A stretch of DNA of 64,000 nucleotides from assembly GCA_905116865.2 (NCBI GenBank), contig CAJHNH020000564.1:124001-188000 (forward strand), in the 5' to 3' direction. Shown in pieces: positions 21,809-31,375 of this stretch. The DNA comes from Candidula unifasciata. Its lineage: Eukaryota > Mollusca > Gastropoda > Stylommatophora > Geomitridae. How positions within the stretch are numbered: the first letter of the stretch is position 1; the number at the start of each line of letters is the position of its first letter. The notes beneath the pieces are model-generated. The model did no database searches, was not told the origin of the DNA, and was given only the letters and a program-made list of their open reading frames with translations. A program made the position numbers and the translations under genes.

Positions 21809-22150
21809 CAGTGGTTTCCAACCTTTTTCCCCCTTAGCCCCCCCCCCTCCACCGCCTAACTCTATGACAAGATTCCCCCCCCCCCCCCCCCCGAGTATTC
21901 GATAACACCCCCACGCCCCATTAAATACATGGCAAGAGCTCCTCCCCCGTCCTCATATCATATGGTGATTAAATTGAGGAGTAAAAAAAAAAAATACCCC
22001 GCCCCCTCCCACCCCCCCCCCCCAAAGCCTAGAAAGTATGGAGCTACATTTAGGTAAGAGTATATTCTTAAGCTTAAAATCTCGTTGCATCCCTCTATTA
22101 GGGCACCCCCGCCCCCAACCCACCACCTCCCCATCAAGTTAGAGACCACC
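21809..22150. mobile_element. hAT-type MITE, C-rich, with 8-bp target duplication
   Basis: The left end CAGTGGTTTCCAACCTTTT is mirrored at the right by the complement of GTTAGAGACCACC. AGCCTAGA (21801-21808) and AGTCTAGA (22151-22158) match at 7 of 8. Inside are long C- and A-runs and no coding capacity. The terminal sequence belongs to the CAGTGGTTYYCAACC group of hAT ends. Confidence 0.75.
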
Positions 22151-22165
22151 AGTCTAGAACTTTCT

Positions 22166-22392
22166 GTTGTAGGTAGGTAGTTGTACTCACCAGGATATCA
22201 CACAAGCGATAAAAACCCGGTGACACAAAGTGCTATCATGTGAATGAGGATCACCCCTGGAGAGGTCACAGAAATCCATTTCTGCCGTTAGGCCATATAT
22301 ATATGGCCAGGCCATATCTATGCCCCGGCTATATTCAGGCAGAAGCCAGGGTGGGGCTTCAAACAAAAAATTTCATCCCACACGGGACGACT
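22166..22392 (-). mobile_element. Repeat B copy with short TACC microsatellite at its 3' end
   Basis: The complement of CACCAGGATATCACACAAGCG (3' end, near 22187) to the complement of TTTCATCCCACACGGGACGAC (5' end). The plus-strand GTAGGTAGGTAG at 22168-22180 lies at the 3' side, which is where three other copies carry longer tetranucleotide runs. Confidence 0.8.
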
Positions 22393-22996
22393 GTAAAGGC
22401 GTAACAACTTTCTGTAACCAAAATACCAAAGGCTACTAATAATAATCCGTAAATTATGCTGCACATTTTACTAATATTACAGTTTCATACCAACATTGCA
22501 TCTTTAAGCCTTTAACATAGCAGTGTCCCACGCCAACCTTTGTCGGTTTACCTTTATGATCTTCAATTTCCATTGCCGATTCTGGACCCGAAGTCTGGCC
22601 TATGTCTGCGTAAATTAGATGTATGTTGATTTGTCACTGCGAACAAAACCCAAGACGACATCCGACGGCAGTTATACGGCTATCAATGTCGCCTTTTCTC
22701 TGGCTTCGCTTAATAAGGTTTCTTTAAAATGCTAAAGACGGCAACTTTCATCTGTTTGTGAACATTTATGGATTTAAAAGTTCATTATGGGAAAGACTGG
22801 AAACTGCTTGTTTTTTGAATTTCCAAGAAATTCATTAGGGAATGGACTACAAACTTTTTGTTTCCTCCTGAACGTAAAGTAAATATTAGTTAAGATTACT
22901 TTCAGGCTCTTAACGTATTGATGTGGCTTACCTTGTATAGTAAGTATATTAGCCTATAGCGTATTACCTTGGCTTACAGGGCTTCATTGTTTTTAG
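22393..22996. other. Non-coding, nothing recognised
   Basis: No protein-like frame or shared repeat was seen. The 22520-22700 stretch is of higher complexity, but I cannot assign it. Confidence 0.4.
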
Positions 22997-22997
22997 T

Positions 22998-23212
22998 TGT
23001 ACTACACGTGTAGCTTCGTAATGCCGGGGTGCCGGGTTCGATTCCAGCTGCGGGCCATGTGCCTTGCGTTGGTTTCGACAGTGGTATCAAGAAGCCGACC
23101 GTCCAGGAGCAATGGCAAACGACTGGACGTAAATTTGCCTAGAGAAACCACACAACAGCCAGGAGCTGCTGGGGTTGGTTCTGCAATACCCTGTAAAGGA
23201 TACGCAACTAAC
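22998..23212 (+). mobile_element. SINE-A copy 1 of a tandem pair (5' end truncated)
   Basis: Begins TGTAGCTTCGTAATGCCGG, so the A box is missing, while the B box GGTTCGATTCC (23035-23046) is kept. It runs to GGATACGCAACTAA. TACTACACGTGT precedes it, and CTACACGTTTAAGG, the target site of the next copy, follows. Confidence 0.82.
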
Positions 23213-23227
23213 CTACACGTTTAAGGT

Positions 23228-23464
23228 CGGCGTCTGTGGCTTTGGCGTCGCGAACGCGCTTTGTAACGCCGGGGTACCGGGTTCGACCCAGCTGCGGGCC
23301 ATGTGCCTTGCGTTGGTTTCGACAGTGTTATCGACAAACCGACCGTCCAGTAAAAGAAATAGCAAACTACCGGACGTAAACTTGCCTAGAAAAACCGCAA
23401 CAGCCAAAAAAAAAAAAAAAAATGCTGTGGTTGGTTCTTCAACCTCATGTAAAGGATACACAAC
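23228..23464 (+). mobile_element. SINE-A copy 2 with 14-bp target duplication
   Basis: Flanked by CTACACGTTTAAGG (about 23213-23227) and TTACACGTTTAAGG (about 23465-23478). The head reads GTCTGTGGCTTTGGCGTCGCG, and the B box GGTTCGACCC is one base short. A 17-bp A-run (from 23407) replaces part of the body. TACACGT occurs three times around the pair, so either both copies chose the same site or the pair arose by duplication. Confidence 0.82.
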
Positions 23465-23479
23465 TTTACACGTTTAAGG

Positions 23480-23735
23480 GCAATATTTGTATCTAGCACC
23501 AAGTCGTTCTATCTTTCGCGATCACATGCAGCTCTCCTTATGCCCCTTTTCCGTGTTTTTATTTTTGGTCTTGTGGGTTCCAGTGCAAAGACAATCTAGT
23601 TATACTGTTTTCCTAACGTGTGTCCTATCTAACGCCAGCGTCTTTTCTTCACCTGTAGGTCCATTGAAATTTGTTTTGTTCTCTCCCAAAGTTCAACATT
23701 AGTGATTATGTCCTACCATTTAATTGCCTCTATTC
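23480..23735. other. Non-coding, nothing recognised
   Basis: No assignable content. It ends with CTCTATTC, the left target site of the next element. Confidence 0.4.
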
Positions 23736-23923
23736 CAGTGGCTCTTAACCTTCCTAATGCCGCGACCTTTTAATACAGTTCCCTCATGTTGTGGCGACCC
23801 CCCAAACAATTATTTTCCTACATAACTTTAATGAATTTGTATTTTCCGGTGGTCTAAGGCGACCCCCGTGAAAGGGTCGATCGACCCCAAAAAGGGTCGT
23901 GATCGGCATGTTGAGAATTGCCA
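23736..23923 (-). mobile_element. SPIN-like hAT MITE, 8-bp target duplication
   Basis: Starts CAGTGGCTCTTAACCTTCC, with ATGCCGCGACC, TTAATACAGTTCC and GTTGTGGCGACCCCC. It closes with AAAGGGTCG, GATCGACCCC and TTGAGAATTG. From memory, this order and wording match the non-autonomous SPIN family of hAT transposons in reverse orientation. CTCTATTC (23728-23735) and CTCTATTA (23924-23931) match at 7 of 8. The other likely copies are at 27476 and 41651. Confidence 0.8.
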
Positions 23924-23931
23924 CTCTATTA

Positions 23932-24787
23932 TGTGCAGGCACCAGTCAATGAATGTTTGTATACTACTGGATAAAATAGTGGATTTCTATATTCGTTCGC
24001 TAGCACCTTTCCATCTGTCCTGACGATTGAGTTATGTTGCGATACCGGAAGGCATGAGCATCACAGCCCATGGCGGTGGCGAGTGTGACTAACAAAACTC
24101 GCCCGCGTTAAGAAAAGTCTTCCACAAATGGAGCATGGGAGTCCAGGAACATTGTTGGTATCATATATATATGTAACCGCTGCCTCTCTCGAGAGATGTA
24201 GTACTGCATCTGGGATTTTATAGATGAAGCGGTGTAACACCAGTCGCCTGGACGTTTGGAAAGGGGGGGGGGGGGGGGCATTTTCTGGAACACATTTTAA
24301 AATGAACTTAGAGTTTACAGGTTAATCAAAACATCCCGACTATGCCAATTCAAACACGACCCCCTGAGGCGTGGTTGATGAAGGAGTAAGTTGGAGAGGG
24401 GGGCAAGCACTAGACATTACGCCACCGCGGTTTGATTTGAAAAAAAAAAACAACAACAACAAACTAATAATAATAAACACTATTTTTAAATTACAAAATT
24501 TTTTTTAAAATTTAATTACAATAAATGTCGGCATTACTCATCAACTCAATATCTAGTAAAAAGAAACAGAATCTTTCTTTTTGTTGTTGTTGTAAGGTCT
24601 TTATTTTTTTTTCTCCAGCTATTAATCTTGTAATATTGTTTAAAAAAAAAAATATTTTATTTATGTTTTATGAATGAATATGTTGCTTGTAAAAATAGGG
24701 GTCAGAGAAATAATGCGTCATTATTATCATCCTCATCATTATCTGTGCAAGTTTATTATAAATAGCGGGAAAGCACATTGCATGTTC
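23932..24787. other. Non-coding, nothing recognised
   Basis: Contains a G-run at 24262-24278 and AT-rich homopolymers at 24430-24660. No gene or repeat family was recognised. Confidence 0.45.
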
Positions 24788-25040
24788 AGGAGCGCCGTGG
24801 TGCAGCGGCCTGGGGATCGGATGGTCGTAGGTTCGGGTCCTGACTTACCCTGACTTTTTAAAAACGACCTTAGCTCACTTGGTCAACCCAGTCTTGATTG
24901 CGTCCAAGGTATAAGTCCTGGGAAGCCGGCTGGATTCCTACCACATTTGCAACCAAGTGCCAATTGGTCTATAAAATACTGGTCTAGCCCTATATGTCTA
25001 ATACGCCTGATAGGCGTGGGAAAGAGTCCTTTTTTTAATG
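24788..25040 (+). mobile_element. SINE-E copy, full length (tRNA-derived SINE)
   Basis: The clearest head of the family: an A box TGGTGCAGCGG at 24798-24808 and a B box GGTTCGGGTCC at 24830-24840. The body has GACCTTAGCTCACTTGGTC, GTAAGTCCTGGGAAG-like sequence, TGCCAATTGGTCTATAAAA and GTCTAGCCCTATATGTC. The middle GAAGTAAAGGCGGTGGGCG block seen in other copies is shortened here. The 99-codon open frame at 24947 overlaps it and is incidental. Confidence 0.85.
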
Positions 25041-25245
25041 CTTTGCTTATGTGGATTCGCAGAGGTTCTATTATTTCCGTAATCCATCGTTTGCATTGCT
25101 GGCCTCTCTTTCAGTTTCCACGTGGTCTGTCCATCATTGCTTACTGTCGACGCACTAAGAGCAGCTCTCCGGTAGCTTTAGAGCAGCACAATCCGACATG
25201 TAATTATATCCAACTTGCAGAGTATTCTTCAGAAAATAAAAACTA
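25041..25245. other. Non-coding spacer
   Basis: Nothing recognised. Confidence 0.35.
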
Positions 25246-25500
25246 GCGATATGCGCATACAGTGGCTAGCAACGCTTGATAAGACTAATCTCAGGAGCAT
25301 ATCTGGGATTTTATGTCCATCCAGGTCATTTGGGTATGCGGGATAATGAACAAGCCGATAAACTGACTGTTACCGCCCCTCTGAGTGATGAACTACTTCA
25401 TGATAAGCGGACGTGGTGAATGCTCCCCGGGTTCAAGTGGGCATTGCAACAGAGCACACGGAGAATGCAGATTTTAAGAGATCATTCAGCCTGAAAATGT
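25246..25500 (+). mobile_element. LINE remnant: degraded RNase H end
   Basis: Pieces read HLGMRDNEQADKLTVTAPLS, which matches the 'GHxGxxxNExADxLA' signature of LINE RNase H, preceded by IQWLATLDKTN-like residues in another frame. After it comes ALQQSTRRMQILRDHSA. Frameshifts and stops are frequent, so it is old. Confidence 0.6.
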
Positions 25501-25869
25501 GGAAAAGGGTGGGGTGGGGGAGGGGGTGAGTAGAGGTTCTGGGAGATAGTCAACACAGAGAGAAACATGTGGAATTGTAATCAGGTTGGAACTAATACTA
25601 TCATTGCGATTCTTCGTTAATTACTGAGAATGGAGACGGAGCATGTATGGTAATGTCCCGAGTGCAGTAATTCTAGATTCATTCATTCTCGCTATTTTAA
25701 ACTGTTCAGTAATGCTATAGGCTATATACTCATGTGCGTATGAGCACGCGTGTATGCGCGCACACACGTGTGTGTGTACGCGCATGTGTGTACATGCGTG
25801 TGTGTGGGTAGCACAGGATAGATTTTGAAAATAAAAATTAAATACTGCCAGCACTATTCGATGTGCAAC
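25501..25869. other. Non-coding with CA/TG-rich tract
   Basis: GGGTGGGGTGGGGGAGGGGG lies near 25508. An alternating purine-pyrimidine stretch (GCGCGCACACACGTGTGTGTG type) at 25735-25810 could adopt Z-DNA. No gene was recognised. Confidence 0.5.
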
Positions 25870-26170
25870 AACACAATATGTAGGGATGAGGATTACGATT
25901 ATTTTAATTGTTAAAGCTTCAGCCATTCTCAGCAGTCTTTTGTTCGGAGTGTGGTAAACCACACGGAAAGCTCTGTCTGTGTCCATTACGTGTCCAGAAT
26001 TAGGTAGATGACGTCCTATGGAAGAAGTGGGTTCTTTCCTCTTGACTGGTTTCGACACAACTTTGAAGAATCACAGAACCGTGTGTGTAGCCATTTGGGT
26101 ATGTGCTCTGCCACTCTATTTCCAAGCGGTCTCTCCGTTCGATCGATGTAAGTCAACTGGCATTTAATTT
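25870..26170 (-). mobile_element. Penelope-like element remnant: GIY-YIG endonuclease region
   Basis: The minus strand reads IKCQLTYIDRTERPLGNRVAEH, in frame from about 26175 down (with YIDRTERPLGNRVAEH matching the 'YIGxTxRxLxxRxxEH' core). After a frameshift it reads SSIGRHLPNSGHVMDTD, then YHTPNKRLLRMAEALTI. The trailing histidine and glutamate regions fit the GIY-YIG endonuclease attached to the RT of Penelope-like elements, which cuts the target. The RT is not found upstream and the first Gly-Ile-Tyr is lost. The 145-codon open frame overlapping it starts inside the domain. Confidence 0.72.
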
Positions 26171-26430
26171 ATTGTAAATTTGAAGTTACCCTGTTAGGTC
26201 AGATGACTACGGTGAGCTTCCGGCGGCCAAAACACACTCGATGTGTCAGAAGAAACTATTCGCATTTCAGTTGGATTTATTCAGTTTTGTGCTTCATTTT
26301 ATGTCGATGTAACTCTGTAGTAACGCACATGACAAGATATAGCGAAATATGCCTGGCAATAAATTGTTCAATGTATTATCTGTGTCCGAATTATTTAAAT
26401 TCATTACATTGTTTTGATTACGATTATGTT
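26171..26430. other. Segment related to the hairpin at 34.5 kb
   Basis: 26330-26400 (AGATATAGCGAAATATGCC, GGCAATAAATTGTTCAATG) resembles 34588-34660 (AGATACAGCTAAATATGCC, GGCAATGAATTGTGCAATT). It directly abuts the Penelope-like piece, so it could be part of that element family. That is inference. Confidence 0.5.
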
Positions 26431-26984
26431 TAAATACAAATAATCATATTCAGGTGTTCACGACTACATTAGCGATCAGGTTACCCATTGGCTCGCCGAT
26501 AGACGACTTCGTCGGGACAGTATTATAGTTCAGTCTCCTCTGATCGTATCACCACTGCGGGAGTCTTTTTCGGAGCTTTTGGTGGCAGGCAATTCTAACC
26601 TTTTTTTATATGCCGCACGTAACCTAGTCACAATTATAACCTAAAGCTCCTCCTTCAGGGATGCTGGTTGAACGTGACTATTTTTTTTAGCAAGGCAACG
26701 AAACAGAACGCCTCACGACTAGCCAGGCTTGTATCCATTTTGAGATTTCAAGCTGCATTCATCGGTTCGTGGACCGAATCGATCCAGGCGCTGAGAGAGA
26801 GAGACTATCAATAATATTCTTTGTGTCATCCTCTTTCCGTAAACCTTTTCAGTAAACCTTTCCAGTAAACCTTTCTGGTTGTCAAATTTTATGTCTTTCC
26901 ACCGTCGTATAGCGTGACCAAGCATGATTAACTTTTTAGTGCGTTTTTTGGTTTGCGGGCATTGTGTTGCAGCAACTTCCCCCT
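26431..26984. other. Non-coding, nothing recognised
   Basis: A 104-codon minus frame (26719-27033) enters the repeat D that follows and has no recognisable domain. Confidence 0.4.
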
Positions 26985-27252
26985 GGGTCCCTTTGTGGGG
27001 AAAACAGAAATAGACCCACTGTCTTCTCAACAAGCATGTCGTAAGAGTCGACTAACTGAGGGCTTCCTTCGAAGTCGGAGTGCATCTGCCTGAAAGGGAA
27101 CAATCCAACAGTTTGTATACAAATAACTTAGATCTGTAAAACGGATGTGCAAACAACACTCAGGTTCTAAAACGGGACTTAGGTCCAGAGGTGGACGAAC
27201 AACTAGAACTTTCCAACGGAGTTTACAGTGAACGCGAAGAAGAAGTATAAAA
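26985..27252 (+). mobile_element. Repeat D copy, near full length
   Basis: Starts TCCCTTTGTGGGGAAAACAG, contains AAGCATGTCGTAAGAGTCGAC and CCTTCGAAGTCGGAGTGC, and ends AACGCGAAGAAGAAG. The tail is intact GAA triplets. Confidence 0.85.
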
Positions 27253-27475
27253 AAATGTTGCAGCTATCTTGAAAACATGTTAATTACTAAATGTTTCTGT
27301 TCTTGGAATTTTAAGTATTTTTCAGTAAAACGACATATTCGAGGCCTCGAGAGAATTCTTTGCGTGTTTACGAAAGGGCCATGATTCAGAGTGATATGCT
27401 AAATCTGATTCTATGTTGCATGCAAGCATTTAAAAAAAAAAAATAACCGCTGTCAAGGATTTTTTTAAAATATAT
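27253..27475. other. Non-coding spacer
   Basis: Nothing recognised apart from an A-run near 27430. Confidence 0.35.
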
Positions 27476-27681
27476 CAGTGGTTCTCAACCTGTGAGTCAA
27501 GACGCGACCCTTGTGGGGTTCGAACGACCATTTCACAGCAGTCGCTTAAGTCCATCCCAAAACACATATTCGCCGAAGTTATGAAGGAGCAACAAAAATT
27601 ATTTCATGGTTGTGGGTCACCACAACACGAGGAACTGTATTAAATAAAGGGTCGTCACATTAGGAAAGTTGAGAACCATTG
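27476..27681 (+). mobile_element. SPIN-like hAT MITE
   Basis: Left end CAGTGGTTCTCAACCTGTG and right end AAAGTTGAGAACCATTG form the inverted repeats. Inside are TGTGGGGTTCGAACGACC, TTATGAAGGAGCAAC, ATGGTTGTGGGTCACCACAAC and GAGGAACTGTATTAAA. This is, from memory, the order of the SPIN non-autonomous consensus, a hAT family reported from vertebrates and some invertebrates. The flanking 8-mers (AAATATAT and CTTTAGAT) match only at 4 of 8. Confidence 0.8.
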
Positions 27682-27908
27682 CTTTAGATATTTTTCATTT
27701 CATAAAGTGCAGCTTTTGCATTTCCCACTCGGTTGTTTATTTCGTATAACATCTTCTGTCAGATTCTATCAGTCTGGCGAGATTCTTACATATTTCTGCA
27801 CTTTCTCAAAATTATACAGGAGCTTAACTCTTAGGGCACAAGGAAACTCACTATGTATCTTTTTATGTGCCTTTTATCAGACGTGCATTTCTAAATTGTC
27901 ATCTGCAC
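27682..27908. other. Non-coding spacer
   Basis: A 79-codon plus frame (27707-27946) crosses into the MITE and has no recognised motif. Confidence 0.35.
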
Positions 27909-28427
27909 CAGTGTTGCCACTTTTGATGTTTTACATCCAGATTTAGATGTTTTGCTTTGCATTTAGATGGCATTTCTGACGTTTAGATGGTAGAAGTTTT
28001 TCTAGATGTTTTCATTTGGAGTGAATTTATCTAATCTAACCTAAAAAACAGGATGAAATTTGACCTCCTAAATGCTGTCTTGACAATAAAATTCGGCCTG
28101 ATAAGAGTAGGAAAAGGCTGTTCCACTTATCAGCTCCCTGATTAGGTATTAGCAGAACTTGGAACATCTAAAGCATACCAGAGTCATTTTGGATCTGAAG
28201 CTTCAACTTCATCATCCAAGCTAAGTTTATCTTGTGGATCTTGTAAGGCAGACTTCAGTAAAGATGAGGACATGATTCCATAGGGTAAGTCATATCAATT
28301 GCTATGTAATTTGTGACTCCTTCTATTTGGATGTTTTTTCTAGATGTTGTCCACACAAATTTAGATGTTTGTAGATATTTTTGACTCCGTTTTGGATGTT
28401 TTTTGTCAAATAAAAGTGGCAACACTG
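27909..28427 (+). mobile_element. hAT-type MITE, second copy, 8-bp target duplication
   Basis: Opposite orientation to 10241-10760 and about the same length (519 bp). Ends are CAGTGTTGCCACTTTTGATG and the complement of AAAAGTGGCAACACTG. Flanks ATCTGCAC (27901-27908) and ATCTGCCC (28428-28435) match at 7 of 8. The internal segment ATGAAATTTGACCTCCTAAA onwards is the same as in the first copy but has stops, so the 87-codon frame is not preserved here. Confidence 0.9.
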
Positions 28428-28435
28428 ATCTGCCC

Positions 28436-28914
28436 CCATTTTTAGGCTAGGTAAACATTTACTATTGTCACATATCTGGTTGCATTATTTTAACTCATTA
28501 GGATGCCTAAACTAAAACCCTAAAATACATAAGATGTGTGATAGTCAGTATCAAATTAGGAACTGATCGACTTCATTGCATCATATTTTATCCTACATAG
28601 CTCGGTCTCTTTGCAGAAAATCATCTAGCGGCAACGCAAAATGGGTAACTCTAACAACGACCTCTAAGGATCGTCATAAAAATTGTCATTGTAAAACGAG
28701 TAACGAAGTCCGTTAAATGAACCTTCAGAACGCAAGGCAACGGCTATATCACTTAGCCAGCGATCATTCCACCTCCCCCTTTCCCCATTCCTTTTCCAAA
28801 TGTATGCCAAGTATTTAATGCTACGTTTAGGCATGTTCAGTTTCATTAGTGTTAACACTGGTCCTGTCATTGAATTATCAAAACCGGAGATCTACACCCC
28901 CCCCCCCCACCCCC
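28436..28914. other. Non-coding, nothing recognised
   Basis: No recognisable gene or shared repeat; ends in a C-run near 28896-28910. Confidence 0.4.
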
Positions 28915-29412
28915 ACCTCTATCTCACTCACTCTCTCTCTCACTCTCTCTCTCTCTCATTCTCTCACTCTGTCTCTCTCACTCTCTCTCTCACTCTCTCT
29001 CAGTCTCTCTCACTCTCTCTCACTCTCACTCTCTCTCACTCTTTCTCTCTCTCACTCTCTCTCTCAGTCTCTCTCTCACTCTCTCTCTCACTCTCTCTCT
29101 CACTCTCTCTCACTCTCTCTCTCACTCTCACTCTCTCTCACTCTCTCTCTCTCTCACTCTCACTCTCTCTCTCTCGCTCTCTCTCACTCTCTCTCACTCT
29201 CTTTCTCTCACTCTTTGTCCCTCACTCTCACTCTCTCTCATTCTCTCTCTTACTCTCTTTCTCTCACTCTCTCTCTCTTTCTCTCACTCACTCTCTCCCT
29301 CACTCTTTCTCTCTCTCACTCTTTCTCTCTCTCACTCTCTCTCACTCTCTCTCTCACTTTCCCTCTCTCTCTCACTCTCACTCTCTCTCTCACTCTCTCT
29401 CTCACTCTCTCA
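28915..29412. repeat. (CT)n/(CA)-interrupted low-complexity block
   Basis: About 500 bp of CTCTCACT-type sequence (CT repeats with regular CA interruptions, plus TT and GT changes). It stays open in two plus frames (198 and 230 codons of Leu/Ser/His), which are artefacts of composition. It is a pyrimidine tract able to form triplex or slipped structures. Confidence 0.95.
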
Positions 29413-31120
29413 CATACTTTTCTTTACACACGCGAGCTTTGCTAGTCACACTCGCCAACGCCATGCGCTGTGAATCCCACGCCTCCTCATAGCCCAGTAT
29501 AACACTATCACATGGAAAGACGGAACAATACTACGAACAGTATCAACGAAAACAAATGAAGGGTCAGTAAACATTGTTGCGTGTCGATTTAGGGATATCA
29601 ACATTGTTTATGTTAATTTGGTATCAACATTGTTTATTTTAATTTGGTAAACGTAATGCAAATCTCCCCAGAGTTAGCTCCGCCTATACACACACTAGGC
29701 TACTTTTGATTGGTAGTTCATGAGCCTAGTCACCTTCCCGCAAAGTTACGGGGGTGTTCCGCAATATGATTGATAACGGATGTCGTATATTTCAGCACGC
29801 CAGTGCCATTAACGCTCTAAAAACATGGAGCACTGGCCCTTACACAACCTCTTAGGAGAGTGCTGCAATCTATGTCCAAGGTAATCTTTTTCTCGGAGTG
29901 CAAACGTAAATGGAAGACAACACAGAAAGCAAACAATAGAGTGGAACACACCCGTAAACTTCAGCAAAGTCGACTAGCCTAGCAAACTGTGAATGAAAAG
30001 TAACATAGTGCGTAGATGGGAGGGGCAGACTCTGTAGAGATTTGCGTAATGTTCACCGTAATTTAGTATAAGCTTGGTTGACAGGGGTGCTGACACGGCT
30101 TGGGTTAAAATTGTGAGTCTGTATTGACTTGGGAGCGGAGTTGTCAAGTAGACTCACAAGGTGTCAAACGGCCTTGGTAAAGAGTCATTACTTAGTTTGT
30201 GCAGAGCAAGGCTGGTGTGAGGGAAAAACGTGCCTGAGTGTGAGAGCCTTAATTACCACGGACCCACAGAGAACGCACACATGTATATAGCACTGACCAG
30301 TCTGGAATTAAGGACAGAGCAATCCAGAGTTGAGGACAGAGTCGTCGAGAAGAGTCGAGCAGAGAAGAGCTGTGTGTTCCTTTGTGAGATAACTTGCCTT
30401 GGGTGACGACGCGTGTGGTGGCCATGATCACTAAGGAAAAAAGGCAGCGATTCTACTTACGAGAAAGAATCTCTTTGAGGAAGGTATCGGCTGTGTGCTG
30501 AGGAGTCCTGCGGGTTAGTGTAGAATCTATCGACGTGGCTGATTTGCAATGTGTCTTAGGATTGTAGGTTCTCAACCAAACCGAGGTTGAAGTATCTATT
30601 ACGAGAGTATCAACGGAGGTCAGATGTGTAAGTTAGATGCAGCCGGCTAGCCCTGACGTGAGGGTTAGCCACCGACCTAGGCACTAAAGCGGTGAGCTCA
30701 AGAGTCTGATCGACACAATCTGTGAGCTGTATTATGGAGCGCCGCATTTGGGGAGTATGAAGTGTAATGAGGTTAATTCCATGTTAGCCAACGTATGGAC
30801 AGGTGTCTGGTTGCTTCATATCATTTATTGTGTGCGGGTTAGAAGACCCGAACGTTCTTTTGTCAACAAGTATGACGGACAGTTTTCCTGACAGTATGCT
30901 CGTACGTTGTGTACAGCAGTTTGGAGCGAGTTGTTACAGAAGTCGACACTTGGTTATATGTTAGTGCGCTGCCACCCCATAACAGCACACAACACACATC
31001 CATGCTGGACACTGTGTATAGTCTGAAATATTAACAAATAAGTGTGACTGATAAAGCTGCCGTGTCTGCCATTAAAAAATAGTTGAAAAAAAAAAAAATT
31101 GAAGTAAAGAACCGTTTAAA
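29413..31120. other. 1.7-kb complex-sequence region without recognised repeats
   Basis: The composition is closer to balanced than the surroundings. No frame longer than 60 codons and no copy of the window's SINE or hAT families was found. 29640-29720 has CTCCGCCTATACACACAC and an inverted CCAAT (GATTGG), and 30330-30380 has GA-rich GAGAAGAGTCGAGCAGAG. Such features can occur in an LTR or a promoter, but I found no matching TG..CA ends or target duplication. Left unassigned. Confidence 0.4.
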
Positions 31121-31124
31121 GGTC

Positions 31125-31375
31125 ACATATAAAATGCCAGAATCAAATTTTATCAGTCGAGTCAGCACTCGGTGGTCAGCATGATATTTATGCCGGTCGT
31201 CTTTACTCACCCGGATAATTCATGATATTCATTTCAGTCTAGGTTGAACAGGAAGCTAAAGTCAATGATGAAGAAAGAAAAATCCTGACTCGGTGCGCAT
31301 TTGAATTCAAGACGTTCAGGACGACAGCTGAGCCTCTAGTCGCTTCGTTACTGCGGCTCTCTCAGAAAATAAATT
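31125..31375 (-). mobile_element. SINE-E copy, diverged
   Basis: The complement of 31375-31290 gives an A-box-like CAGTAACGAAGCGACTAGAGG and a B-box-like TTGAATTCAAATGC. Body pieces include, on the complement, GTGAGTAAAGACGACCGGC and ATGCTGACCACCGAGTGCTG, which align with the GAAGTAAAGGCGGTGGGCG / TGACCACAT block of other copies. Confidence 0.65.

Noticed and set aside
28800..29492. 230-codon Ser/Leu/His open frame
   Set aside because: Created by the CT/CA low-complexity block; a second frame is open over the same DNA.
29413..31120. Solo LTR
   Set aside because: I looked for TG..CA ends with a 4-6-bp duplication and found no convincing pair, so it is left unassigned.
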